This document shows positions 8,230-16,311 of a DNA stretch of 64,000 bases, in pieces. The notes under the pieces are model-generated. The model made no database searches. It had not been told where the DNA came from and worked only from the letters and a program-made list of their open reading frames with translations. Location: positions 60,416-124,415 of the forward strand of contig JAEDHT010000001.1 in the NCBI GenBank assembly GCA_016296885.1, written 5' to 3'. The position numbers and the translations under genes are program-made. This DNA comes from Clostridiaceae bacterium (lineage in GTDB: Bacteria > Bacillota > Clostridia > Oscillospirales > Acutalibacteraceae). Every line of letters starts with the position of its first letter. Position 1 is the stretch's first letter.

Positions 8230-10410
8230 ATGGGATGGTTTGACGAACAAATAAGACAGAGAATACAAAACGATGACGGCGCCTTTTCACGTGCGTTTGC
8301 AGATATGTCGAGTGTAGTAATGGGCAAGGCATCAACAGCCGCATTTGATGATAACAGAAGACGTACAAAAGATGCCATAGATGAAATATTGAAATTCTAC
8401 CATGTGGCACCTCAGGAGTTGCCCGATAATCTCACTGATATAAACGAGCAGTTAGAATTTTTGCTGAGACCATCGGGAATTATGCGCCGAAATATCACGC
8501 TTGAGGGAAAATGGTATAAAGATGGTATGGGCGCTCTGCTTGGAGCAAAAAAGGACGGCACAGTAATAGCGTTGATTCCAAAGGGACTTTCGGGATATGT
8601 TTATCTTGATGCAGAAGCAGGAGAATATGTTAAAGTCAACGCCAAGGTTGCTGAAGGTCTTTCCAGCGATGCAATATGCTTTTATAAGCCGTTGCCTTTG
8701 AAAGCGCTCACTATAAAAGACCTCATAAAGTATATATTGAGCGTGCTTTCGGTGGCAGACTATGTAACGGTTACACTTGCGGCACTTGCAGTTACCTTGA
8801 TAGGACTTGTAAGTGCATATGTAAACAAAGTAATCTTCTCAAATGTTGTAACAAGCGGACAGATGAGCTTGCTATTGCCTGTTACCGTATTGCTAATTGG
8901 CGTTACTATATCGACATCACTGATATATATTACGAGAAATCTTGCTCTATCAAGAATTGAAACGAAGCTTAACATTTCTGTTCAATCTGCAGCTATGATG
9001 CGTGTGCTTTCACTTCCTGCTGATTTCTTTAAAAAGTATAGTGCAGGTGAATTGTCCAGTAGGGTTCAGAGTATGAGCATACTATGTAATATGCTCACTA
9101 ATATTCTGCTTACAACAGGACTTTCATCTATATTCTCGATAATCTACATTGCTCAGATTTTTAACTACGCTCCTCAGCTTGTAGTTCCTGCGATATGCGT
9201 TATTCTTGTAACGGTATTGTTTTCACTAGTGACATCTGTGCTACAGATGAAAGTTACAAGCAAGGAACTCAGAAGCGATGCCAAGGAAAGCGGTCTGGTT
9301 TTCTCACTTTTGTCGGGTATACAGAAGATAAAGCTTTCAGGTTCTGAAAAGAGAGTGTTTGCAAAATGGGCTACCTTATATAAGAATACTGCAGGCTATA
9401 AATATAATCCGCCTAAGATTTTAAAGCTTGTAAATGTAATTACCACAGCTATAACCTTAATAGGCACTATCGTTATATACTATGTTGCTGTTATATCGAA
9501 TGTAAGCGTGGCAGAGTATATGGCATTTGAGGTGTCATATGGTATGGTTAGCGGTGCATTTATGGCAATATCCATATTGGCGGTAGATATAGCCTCTATT
9601 AAGCCGACTCTTAACATGATAGAGCCTATAATACAAGAGGTTCCTGAGATAGCCCAGAATAAAAAGGTTGTTACACGAATCTCAGGCGGTATAGAGCTGA
9701 ATAATATATCTTTCAGATACAATGAAAATATGCCTCTTGTAATTGATAATCTTAGCTTGAAGATAAGAGCAGGACAATATGTTGCAATAGTTGGAACAAC
9801 AGGTTGCGGTAAATCAACTCTTATGAGATTGATGCTGGGATTTGAGCATCCGCAAAAAGGTGCTATTTACTATGACGGTAAGGATCTTGAGTCGCTCGAC
9901 CTCAAATCGCTGAGAAGAAAGATTGGAACAGTTATGCAAAACGGCAAGCTGTTTTCCGGCGATATCTATTCCAACATAGTTATATCTGCTCCATGGCTCA
10001 CACTTGATGATGCATGGGAAGCAGCACGTATGTGTGGTATTGATGAGGATATACGTAGTATGCCAATGCAGATGCATACAATTATTTCTGAAGGTAGCGG
10101 TGGTATTTCGGGCGGTCAGCGACAGAGAATTATGATAGCCCGTGCAATCGCACCTAAGCCAAAGATACTTATGTTTGACGAGGCAACATCGGCTCTTGAT
10201 AACATTACACAGAAGATAGTGTCCGACTCGCTCGATAATTTAAAGTGTACAAGAATTGTAATTGCACACCGACTATCCACTATAAAGCAGTGCGACAGAA
10301 TTATTGTGCTTGACAAGGGTAAGATTGCCGAGGACGGCACATACGACCAGTTGATAGAAAAAGGCGGAGTTTTTGCTGAGCTTGTGAAAAGGCAAAGACT
10401 GGACAGTTAA
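8230..10410 (+). CDS. NHLP-type export ABC transporter, second permease/ATPase subunit
   Basis: 726-residue ABC transporter half forming a likely heterodimer with the C39 transporter encoded just upstream (13-nt gap, GGGAGGTG binding site). Its first 160 residues are a non-peptidase domain typical of the second NHLP/NHLM subunit, followed by a six-helix permease (about 175-450) and a full ATPase: Walker A GTTGCGKST (near 523), SGGQRQR (near 627) and Walker B L-M-F-D-E-A (near 646). Having two complete ABC proteins plus a HlyD-like protein is the hallmark of this export system. All ATPase motifs are intact, so it should be functional. Confidence 0.9.
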   Translation: MGWFDEQIRQRIQNDDGAFSRAFADMSSVVMGKASTAAFDDNRRRTKDAIDEILKFYHVAPQELPDNLTDINEQLEFLLRPSGIMRRNITLEGKWYKDGMGALLGAKKDGTVIALIPKGLSGYVYLDAEAGEYVKVNAKVAEGLSSDAICFYKPLPLKALTIKDLIKYILSVLSVADYVTVTLAALAVTLIGLVSAYVNKVIFSNVVTSGQMSLLLPVTVLLIGVTISTSLIYITRNLALSRIETKLNISVQSAAMMRVLSLPADFFKKYSAGELSSRVQSMSILCNMLTNILLTTGLSSIFSIIYIAQIFNYAPQLVVPAICVILVTVLFSLVTSVLQMKVTSKELRSDAKESGLVFSLLSGIQKIKLSGSEKRVFAKWATLYKNTAGYKYNPPKILKLVNVITTAITLIGTIVIYYVAVISNVSVAEYMAFEVSYGMVSGAFMAISILAVDIASIKPTLNMIEPIIQEVPEIAQNKKVVTRISGGIELNNISFRYNENMPLVIDNLSLKIRAGQYVAIVGTTGCGKSTLMRLMLGFEHPQKGAIYYDGKDLESLDLKSLRRKIGTVMQNGKLFSGDIYSNIVISAPWLTLDDAWEAARMCGIDEDIRSMPMQMHTIISEGSGGISGGQRQRIMIARAIAPKPKILMFDEATSALDNITQKIVSDSLDNLKCTRIVIAHRLSTIKQCDRIIVLDKGKIAEDGTYDQLIEKGGVFAELVKRQRLDS

Positions 10411-10480
10411 GATTTGTAAACTTCCGATAATAACCTAAAGATAATGAAAAAGATGACGACAGGCGGAGAGGTAATCGCAT

Positions 10481-11740
10481 ATGACAAATGAAATGAAATA
10501 TCTTTTTTATCTTTTCGCCTGCGGTGTTGCAGGGGAAATGGCAGACCCGCCAAGCGAGAGTGTGGATTGGGAAAAACTAATCAAATTGGCACGTGAGCAG
10601 ACTGTTACGCTCACAGTGGCTTCTGCCCTTAAAAACTCGCCGGATACGGGATGTCCAAGCAATATTAGAACAGCTTTATATAGTGAGCTTATTGGAACAG
10701 CTCTAAAAAGAAAAATCAGACAAGATAAAGTTTTCTCGCTGATGGAGAAAATGGAGAAAAGAGGAATACACTGTGTTCTTCTCAAAGGCGCAGATGTTGC
10801 AAGGTATTATAATATGCCTGAATGTAGAATATCAGCCGATACAGATATTTTAATTCGTGAAGAAGATGAGCAGAGGGCATATGAGTTTTTAAGAAAAGAG
10901 GGACTCAATGTTGAGCCTTGTGCGGAGGGAGAAAATCACGCTAATTGCAGAAATGCTGAATACGGATTGATAGAATTACACTTGAGAGCGTGGTCTGACG
11001 AGGTGAAAAAATACACCTTTAAAGGCAATGGTTTGAACATAAAGGATCGTCAAATAGAGATAGATGGACATAGTGTTTACGTGTTAGAACCAACCACAGC
11101 GGCTATATTTTTGACACTTCATCTGGTCAAACACTTTGTTTATTCGGGTATAAACCTAAGAATACTTATGGATATGGTGTTATATCTGAAAAACAACAAG
11201 GACAAAATTGATTTTGATTGCTATACTTCTGTTATTAGAGATTTGCATTATACAAATTTACTGGCAAATCTATTTGAAATCTCTGTTCGATATTTCGGAT
11301 GTGACAGGAGTGTTTTTCCAAGCTTAGATGCTGATGCAAAGGATAGTGAAATTGAGGCTATTATTGATGACACCGAGCAAGGCGGTTGGATGGGAATGAA
11401 CAAGGAGTCTGAACGCTGGAATGTATGGGTGTATTATTTAAGAGAGAAAAAGCTTTCGGAAAATAGCAGTATTTCACGTGCTTTTGCATATATAAAAAGA
11501 ATGTTTTCTCGTATAAGAGAAGCACTTTTCCCTAGTGTTGAGCGGTTGTCGAAGAATTATCCTGATGTTAAGCGAAAAAAGTGGAAGTATCCATTCTATT
11601 TGATTCATCGCTTGATTTTTAGAGTAGGCAAAAGAGTTGTGGCAGGTAAGCTTGAGGAAAGCACCGTGCCTGAGGATAGACTTCCAAATAAAAACGAGCG
11701 AAAAAGACTTGATTTACTAAGGGATATGAACGTTATTTAA
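10481..11740 (+). CDS. Nucleotidyltransferase-fold protein (NTP_transf_5-like) of the export operon
   Basis: 419 residues. The central part carries the nucleotidyltransferase pattern of the PF14907-like family: 'CVLLKGADVARYY' (about 97-109), 'SADTDILI' with the paired aspartates (about 117-124), and 'GLIELHLRAW' (about 165). Members of this family occur often in peptide natural-product clusters, where they may modify or sense the product; the reaction is not established. GGAGAGG precedes the ATG, and the 70-nt gap after the second ABC gene has no clear terminator, so it is probably in the same operon. The C-terminal 90 residues are basic and show no known domain. Confidence 0.75.
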   Translation: MTNEMKYLFYLFACGVAGEMADPPSESVDWEKLIKLAREQTVTLTVASALKNSPDTGCPSNIRTALYSELIGTALKRKIRQDKVFSLMEKMEKRGIHCVLLKGADVARYYNMPECRISADTDILIREEDEQRAYEFLRKEGLNVEPCAEGENHANCRNAEYGLIELHLRAWSDEVKKYTFKGNGLNIKDRQIEIDGHSVYVLEPTTAAIFLTLHLVKHFVYSGINLRILMDMVLYLKNNKDKIDFDCYTSVIRDLHYTNLLANLFEISVRYFGCDRSVFPSLDADAKDSEIEAIIDDTEQGGWMGMNKESERWNVWVYYLREKKLSENSSISRAFAYIKRMFSRIREALFPSVERLSKNYPDVKRKKWKYPFYLIHRLIFRVGKRVVAGKLEESTVPEDRLPNKNERKRLDLLRDMNVI

Positions 11741-11772
11741 GTTGCGTAACAGAAAAAGTAAGAGAAAAATGC

Positions 11773-11801
11773 TTGATATAGTGGGAAGAATATGGTATAA
11801 T
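11773..11801 (+). promoter_or_regulatory. Consensus sigma-A promoter before the DegT aminotransferase gene
   Basis: TTGATA (11773-11778), 17-nt spacer, TATAAT (11796-11801). The predicted transcription start near 11808 is downstream of the most upstream in-frame start codons, so translation from this transcript must begin at 11835 or 11850. This separates the aminotransferase/Ntn-hydrolase pair from the export operon. Confidence 0.8.
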
Positions 11802-11834
11802 CACATTCCTAGTATTCTATTTAGAAGATACAAT

Positions 11835-13049
11835 ATGGAAGTGATTACTTTGAACATACCGTTTTCGCCGCCCGATATAGGTGAAGATGAAATACAGGCT
11901 GTGAGTGAATGTCTGCGCTCAGGCTGGATCACCACAGGCCCTGTTACAAAAAAATTTGAAGATAATATAGCAGAATACTGCAAAACCAAAAGAGCCGCCT
12001 GTCTTAGCTCTGCCACAGCGTGCCTTGAGCTTTGCCTCAGAATGTTGGGCGTGGGCCCCGGAGATGAGGTTATCACCAGCGCTTATACATATACGGCAAG
12101 TGCCAGCGTAATACACCACGTGGGAGCTAAAATTGTGCTTGTCGATACAGCTAAGGATTCATTCTTTATGGACTATGACAAGCTGGAGCAGGCTATAACC
12201 GAGCACACAAAGGTTATTATTCCTGTGGATTTTGCAGGTGTGATGTGCGATTATGAAAAGATATTCGATATAGTCAATCGCAAGAAAAACCTCTTCAAGC
12301 CAAATAGCAAAATCCAAAAAGCATTTGGAAGAGTGGTTGTCGTGTCAGATTCGGCTCACGCATTTGGCTCACGCAAGGATGACAAAATCAGCGGAAGCCT
12401 GGCAGATTTTACCTGCTTCTCTTTCCACGCTGTTAAGAATTTAACCACCGCCGAGGGCGGAGCTGTAACATGGCGTGAGATGGAGAGATATAGCAGTGAC
12501 CTTATCTACACCACATTTATGAATCTATCACTGCATGGCCAAACAAAAGATGCCCTTGCAAAGACCAAAGCCGGCTCATGGGAGTATGATATCGTAAGCC
12601 CTGAGTATAAATATAATATGACAGACATAATGGCATCTATTGGCGTGGTTCAGCTCAGTAAATATGATGCAAAATTGCAAAGAAGAAGAGAGCTTGTAAA
12701 AAAATATGACGAAGCTTTCAAAAATCTCAATATAGAAACTTTGCCACATCTGTCGGATGGCAATCTCTCCAACTGCCATCTCTATATAGTAAGGCTCAAA
12801 GACAAATCTATAAAGTTCAGAAACAATCTTATAGAAAAGCTCTCTGAGTATGGCGTAGCTGCAAATGTGCATTTCAAGCCGTTGCCTATGCTCACTGCAT
12901 ATAAGAATTTGGGATTTGACATCAAAAATTACCCCAATGCCTACGATATGTATAAAAACGAGATAACCCTGCCACTCAACACCTGTATCACAGATGAGCA
13001 GGCAGATTATGTGATAGACACATTTATCAAACTAATGAAAGAAGAGTGA
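11835..13049 (+). CDS. DegT/DnrJ/EryC1/StrS-family sugar aminotransferase
   Basis: 404-residue PLP enzyme that transfers an amino group, usually from glutamate, to a nucleotide-linked keto-sugar. It shows the family start 'IPFSPPDIGEDEIQ', a conserved region 'GPGDEVITSAYTYTASA' and the PLP lysine K201 in 'FHAVKNLTTAEGG'. Length is normal. The start at 11835 lies downstream of the promoter at 11773-11801; a TTG at 11850 with GGAAGTGA before it is an equally good alternative. The product could feed a cell-surface glycan, although the polysaccharide cluster is 21 kb away. The gene after it follows within 4 nt. Confidence 0.88.
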   Translation: MEVITLNIPFSPPDIGEDEIQAVSECLRSGWITTGPVTKKFEDNIAEYCKTKRAACLSSATACLELCLRMLGVGPGDEVITSAYTYTASASVIHHVGAKIVLVDTAKDSFFMDYDKLEQAITEHTKVIIPVDFAGVMCDYEKIFDIVNRKKNLFKPNSKIQKAFGRVVVVSDSAHAFGSRKDDKISGSLADFTCFSFHAVKNLTTAEGGAVTWREMERYSSDLIYTTFMNLSLHGQTKDALAKTKAGSWEYDIVSPEYKYNMTDIMASIGVVQLSKYDAKLQRRRELVKKYDEAFKNLNIETLPHLSDGNLSNCHLYIVRLKDKSIKFRNNLIEKLSEYGVAANVHFKPLPMLTAYKNLGFDIKNYPNAYDMYKNEITLPLNTCITDEQADYVIDTFIKLMKEE

Positions 13050-13053
13050 TTTT

Positions 13054-13779
13054 ATGTCTTTGGTAGTTACCGTATTTGTAAATGAAGGTATCGTTATGGC
13101 AAGTGATAGCAGATGCACCTATAATATTATGGAAAAAAACACCCAGCAAAACACAGTTGTGCATAAGCTCGGTGTGCATACTAACAATTCTACTATCAAA
13201 ACCTTTTTGTGCCCGAATAATAACGGACTATCTGTGTGTGGTGAGGCATCTATAAAAGGTAAGCCAATCACAGGCTTTATAGAGAGCTTTATTAGAGAGA
13301 GAATCAGTCCGGATACCGATATTGACGAAGTGCCACAAAAAATCATCAACTATTTCGGCAGATTAGACCCCAAGCCAAACGCTATGTTTACAGTAGCAGG
13401 TTATCACAAGAGTGGCGAAGGCAACAATCTGGTTCAGAGAGTGTATAAGGTGAGATTACAAGACGGCAAGATAGATAAGCTCAACACCGAAACTCAGGGC
13501 GCCACATGGGAGGGCGAAAGCCTAACTCTCACACGCCTTTTGCAACCGGTAGCACTCAAAGGCCGTGACGGCAACTATCAGGATCTCCCACATTCTGAGA
13601 TAGCATGGAACTTTTTTACATTGCAGGATGCAGTCGATTTCTGCAACTATGCTATCAAGACTACTATCGACACAATGCATTTCCAAAGCGTAGTAGAAAC
13701 AGTAGGTTCACCTATCAACACACTTGTTATCAAGCCTGAGGAAACCCGCTGGATAGCAAAGCAAGAGCTTCACTGCTGA
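13054..13779 (+). CDS. Proteasome-like Ntn-hydrolase-fold protein
   Basis: 241 residues beginning M-S-L-V-V-T, with 'GIVMASDSRCTY' near residue 12, a pattern like the start of proteasome beta/HslV-type subunits. If the initiator Met is removed, Ser2 would be the N-terminal nucleophile, as in Bacillus-type ClpQ. No HslU-type ATPase or other partner gene is nearby. Family relatives are mostly unnamed 'Ntn-hydrolase' proteins; activity is unproven. It starts 4 nt after the aminotransferase stop and is closed by a strong terminator, so the two are cotranscribed. There is no signal peptide, so it is cytoplasmic. Confidence 0.65.
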   Translation: MSLVVTVFVNEGIVMASDSRCTYNIMEKNTQQNTVVHKLGVHTNNSTIKTFLCPNNNGLSVCGEASIKGKPITGFIESFIRERISPDTDIDEVPQKIINYFGRLDPKPNAMFTVAGYHKSGEGNNLVQRVYKVRLQDGKIDKLNTETQGATWEGESLTLTRLLQPVALKGRDGNYQDLPHSEIAWNFFTLQDAVDFCNYAIKTTIDTMHFQSVVETVGSPINTLVIKPEETRWIAKQELHC

Positions 13780-13803
13780 TTAAATTATTATATGAGAAAA
13801 CAA

Positions 13804-13841
13804 AGCCGATACAGAATTTGATGATTCTGTATCGGCTGTTT
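13804..13841. terminator. Bidirectional rho-independent terminator
   Basis: 14-bp perfect stem AGCCGATACAGAAT/ATTCTGTATCGGCT with a 6-nt loop. It is followed on the plus strand by GTTTGATATTTT and on the minus strand by TTGTTTTC, between convergent genes. Confidence 0.88.
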
Positions 13842-13855
13842 GATATTTTAGGATA

Positions 13856-14860
13856 TTATTTTGTTATTGTTACGATAAACCCATCCACGTTGTTACCGCT
13901 TACTTGATATTCCCCACTTTTTGGAACATACACATTGTAACCCTTGCAGTAGTAGATTTCATAGGTCTTGTTTTTGAAGGTGTATTTCAGGTGCTTGCCA
14001 TCAATAGGATAATTCTTGAGAAAATCAATATATTCCTCAAAGCAGAAGTTCATTTCTTGCATAATTTTAGAGTGTGGTATGCCCACATATCTAAAATGCC
14101 ATGGCTCATAATAAATGCCCGTGATATCCTTTTTAGATTCTTGATATCTTACCACAAAGCCATAGTCCGGTGCAGAGTCGTTAAGTTTTTTGAATTCACC
14201 ATCACCGGTGTATTCTAAGGTGACACCATTATAGCCGTCTATTACATTAATATCCACAGCATATCCGGAATGATGCTCGCTATAGCCGGGCTTTGCAACC
14301 CAATGCACAGCCTCTTCAGAATCAGTCTCCAGTAGCTCGTTTTCGTATAGCGTTTTTTGCAGGTCATATGAGCGGTATCCACTCGTCACATTTATAGTGG
14401 AATTACCTGTTTTTTCATAAAAGTGATTAAGCAGGTCGTTTAGTGCAATGGCAACATCTTCTTTCATAATGATGCTGGAGTCTGATATAGAGTATTTATC
14501 GCTTTTATAATCCATCATTCCCACAAGCTCGTCTGTAATATCACGAGTGAATTTGTATTGGTTGCCAATTAGCACAAGGTCGCCTACGGAGAGATCGTCG
14601 AAATCCTTGGTAATAAGATTATAATTCTCAATATCGGCAGGCTCGTTATCTGTAATCTCTATTCCGCTGCCTACCTCAAAGTGACTTTCATTAGAGCTTG
14701 GCTTTGAATCGAGGTTTGATATATTGTACACCATGAACACCACCAGCAACACAATACCCGTAGGCAACAGCCAGTTGAAGCGCTCTTTTTTTCTCTTTTG
14801 GCGATTCTGAGGATTTGTATTTTTACAAGACCTGTTATTGTTATTTGCAGTTTGTTGCAT
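13856..14860 (-). CDS. VanY/DdcY-type D-alanyl-D-alanine carboxypeptidase (M15B)
   Basis: 334-residue membrane-anchored zinc peptidase expected to trim the terminal D-Ala from peptidoglycan stem peptides. A basic N-terminus and one transmembrane segment (about 29-47) are followed by a Ser-rich linker, and the catalytic domain is C-terminal: 'TSGYRSYDLQ' (159-168), the S-E-H-H-S-G-Y-A-V-D metal motif (194-203) and E-P-W-H-F (252-256, with H255). All zinc and catalytic residues are present. A further 75-residue beta-rich tail follows. It is monocistronic and convergent with the Ntn-hydrolase gene. No VanR/VanS or other resistance genes are near, so a housekeeping wall role is likelier than glycopeptide resistance. 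Confidence 0.88.
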   Translation of the reverse strand: MQQTANNNNRSCKNTNPQNRQKRKKERFNWLLPTGIVLLVVFMVYNISNLDSKPSSNESHFEVGSGIEITDNEPADIENYNLITKDFDDLSVGDLVLIGNQYKFTRDITDELVGMMDYKSDKYSISDSSIIMKEDVAIALNDLLNHFYEKTGNSTINVTSGYRSYDLQKTLYENELLETDSEEAVHWVAKPGYSEHHSGYAVDINVIDGYNGVTLEYTGDGEFKKLNDSAPDYGFVVRYQESKKDITGIYYEPWHFRYVGIPHSKIMQEMNFCFEEYIDFLKNYPIDGKHLKYTFKNKTYEIYYCKGYNVYVPKSGEYQVSGNNVDGFIVTITK

Positions 14861-15038
14861 ACCTTTTAGTTTTTATAGGATTGATGGCAAGAAAATGAAA
14901 ATCCTATATACCTCCGTCAATAACTATATGATTTATTATAGCACCCTTTTAGGTAGTTGACAACAAGGATTTTGGAGAATTTTTGTGCTGAAAAATCACA
15001 AAAAAGCATAAAAAAGGTAGCAAAAAGTCATAATTTTA

Positions 15039-15077
15039 GCCCAGACTGTAATCACATACAATCTGGGCACGTTTTTT
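15039..15077. terminator. Hairpin downstream of acpP
   Basis: GCCCAGA (15039-15045)/TCTGGGC (15062-15068) with an inner TGTA/TACA pair. The clear T-run (TTTTTT, 15072-15077) is on the plus-strand side; on the minus strand, the direction of acpP, it is followed only by TAAAATTATGACTTTTT. It is probably the acpP terminator working imperfectly, or a bidirectional element. Confidence 0.6.
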
Positions 15078-15116
15078 GTTTATGTTTTGATATTAATAAA
15101 AAAGTGCAGGCTTTGA

Positions 15117-15344
15117 TTATGAATTAAGCTCGATAAAGTTTACAAGCTCGCCTACAGTCTTGATGCTTTCTACATCAGCATCGTTTACACTCAGGTCAAA
15201 TTCACTCTCAAGAGTCATCACAAGATCTACCAGATCAAGTGAATCTGCTCCCAAATCCTCTTCGATAAGTGTATCAGATGTGATAGAATCCTCGTCTACA
15301 TCAAACTGATCTCTCAAAATTGTCTTAATCTTTTCAAATACCAT
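15117..15344 (-). CDS. acpP: Acyl carrier protein
   Basis: 75-residue acidic protein that carries growing fatty acyl chains on a phosphopantetheine arm. The attachment serine is S35 in 'GADSLDLV', and the four-helix pattern and size are standard. The start chosen has GGAGGG about 9 nt upstream; a longer in-frame reading 20 residues further 5' has no binding site and an un-ACP-like extension. It stands alone here, away from other fab genes, in a 0.4-kb gap divergent from aroK. Confidence 0.93.
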   Translation of the reverse strand: MVFEKIKTILRDQFDVDEDSITSDTLIEEDLGADSLDLVDLVMTLESEFDLSVNDADVESIKTVGELVNFIELNS

Positions 15345-15738
15345 AAACTGAAATCCCTCCGGAAAAATTAAATGAAATATATGTTTTTTACAGCCTGTGG
15401 ACAAGCATTGTTTATTGTGCTAAAATAGTTAGTGTAATAGAACAACCCCCAAAACTAACGCCCTTCAAACTATTACAGAAACATATTAATAGCAAATCTT
15501 TGCTTTGTCAATATGTATTTTGAATAAAATTTTCCATCATATTTATCACGCATTATTTTACAAGATTTGATGCGGATTTTTGGTTTACTAAATTTTTGGA
15601 GTAAATAGTTGGGGGTTTCTGTACACTGTGACGTATGGCGAATATAGTAATATTTATTACCCATATGTGTGGGTTTAGTCGTGGGTGAAAATATTTTTTG
15701 AGATAAGATGTTATCTTAAAGGTAAAAGGAGAATTGCT
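15345..15738. promoter_or_regulatory. Divergent intergenic region acpP/aroK
   Basis: 394 nt without a supported gene. It must hold the promoters of both acpP and aroK, but no convincing -35/-10 pair was found for either. A short inverted repeat (ACCCA/TGGGT, 15659-15672) and an AT palindrome (TAATATTTATTA, 15648-15659) lie on the aroK side. No FapR-like operator was recognised on the acpP side. Confidence 0.4.
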
Positions 15739-16311
15739 GTGAAAAAAAATGTGAGTAATATAGCTTTGTGTGGATTTATGGGCTGTGGCAAATCCACTGT
15801 GGGCAGACTCCTCGCTAAATATATGGGTATGAGCTTTGTAGACATTGATACATATATAGAAAAGCAGATGAAGATGAAAATTTCTGCAATTTTTGAGCAG
15901 TATGGTCAAGGTTTTTTTAGACGTCTGGAGATGCAAGGCATCAAAGAAATCTGTGCGAAAGAAGGCACAGTTATATCACTCGGCGGAGGCACTATTCTTA
16001 ATGATGATAATTATAAGGTGCTTGCAGAAAGTTGCAAAATAGTCTATATAAAAGCAACACGAGAAGATTTATACAAAAGACTGAAAAATGATAAAAAACG
16101 CCCTCTGCTCCAACAAGGGGACAAGCGAAAAATAATAGACGATCTATACACCTCACGAGAGCCTATATATGCATCACGTGCTGATGTTTCCGTTGCAAGT
16201 ATGAGAAGCATAGAAGACACAGCCACCCTCATTATGCATATGCTACAGGATAAAAGGAAAGATGGTGACTCATATGAGAGTTCTGAGAAAGCTACAAAAT
16301 CTCATATTTAA
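15739..16311 (+). CDS. aroK: Shikimate kinase
   Basis: 190-residue cytoplasmic enzyme phosphorylating shikimate on the 3-hydroxyl with ATP in the chorismate pathway. The P-loop G-F-M-G-C-G-K-S-T is at residues 12-20, followed by 'VDIDTYIE' and the G-G-G-T motif ('SLGGGTIL', about 78-85), all standard. The start is GTG with AAAAGGAG 7 nt upstream; in-frame ATG and other codons upstream have no binding site. The stop overlaps the start of the next gene by 38 nt, so the two are translationally linked. No other aro gene is in the window. Confidence 0.92.
   Translation: MKKNVSNIALCGFMGCGKSTVGRLLAKYMGMSFVDIDTYIEKQMKMKISAIFEQYGQGFFRRLEMQGIKEICAKEGTVISLGGGTILNDDNYKVLAESCKIVYIKATREDLYKRLKNDKKRPLLQQGDKRKIIDDLYTSREPIYASRADVSVASMRSIEDTATLIMHMLQDKRKDGDSYESSEKATKSHI

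Noticed and set aside
13856..14860. Vancomycin-resistance locus around the VanY-like gene
   Set aside because: No VanHAX, VanR/S or VanZ genes are nearby; M15B carboxypeptidases are common housekeeping wall enzymes.
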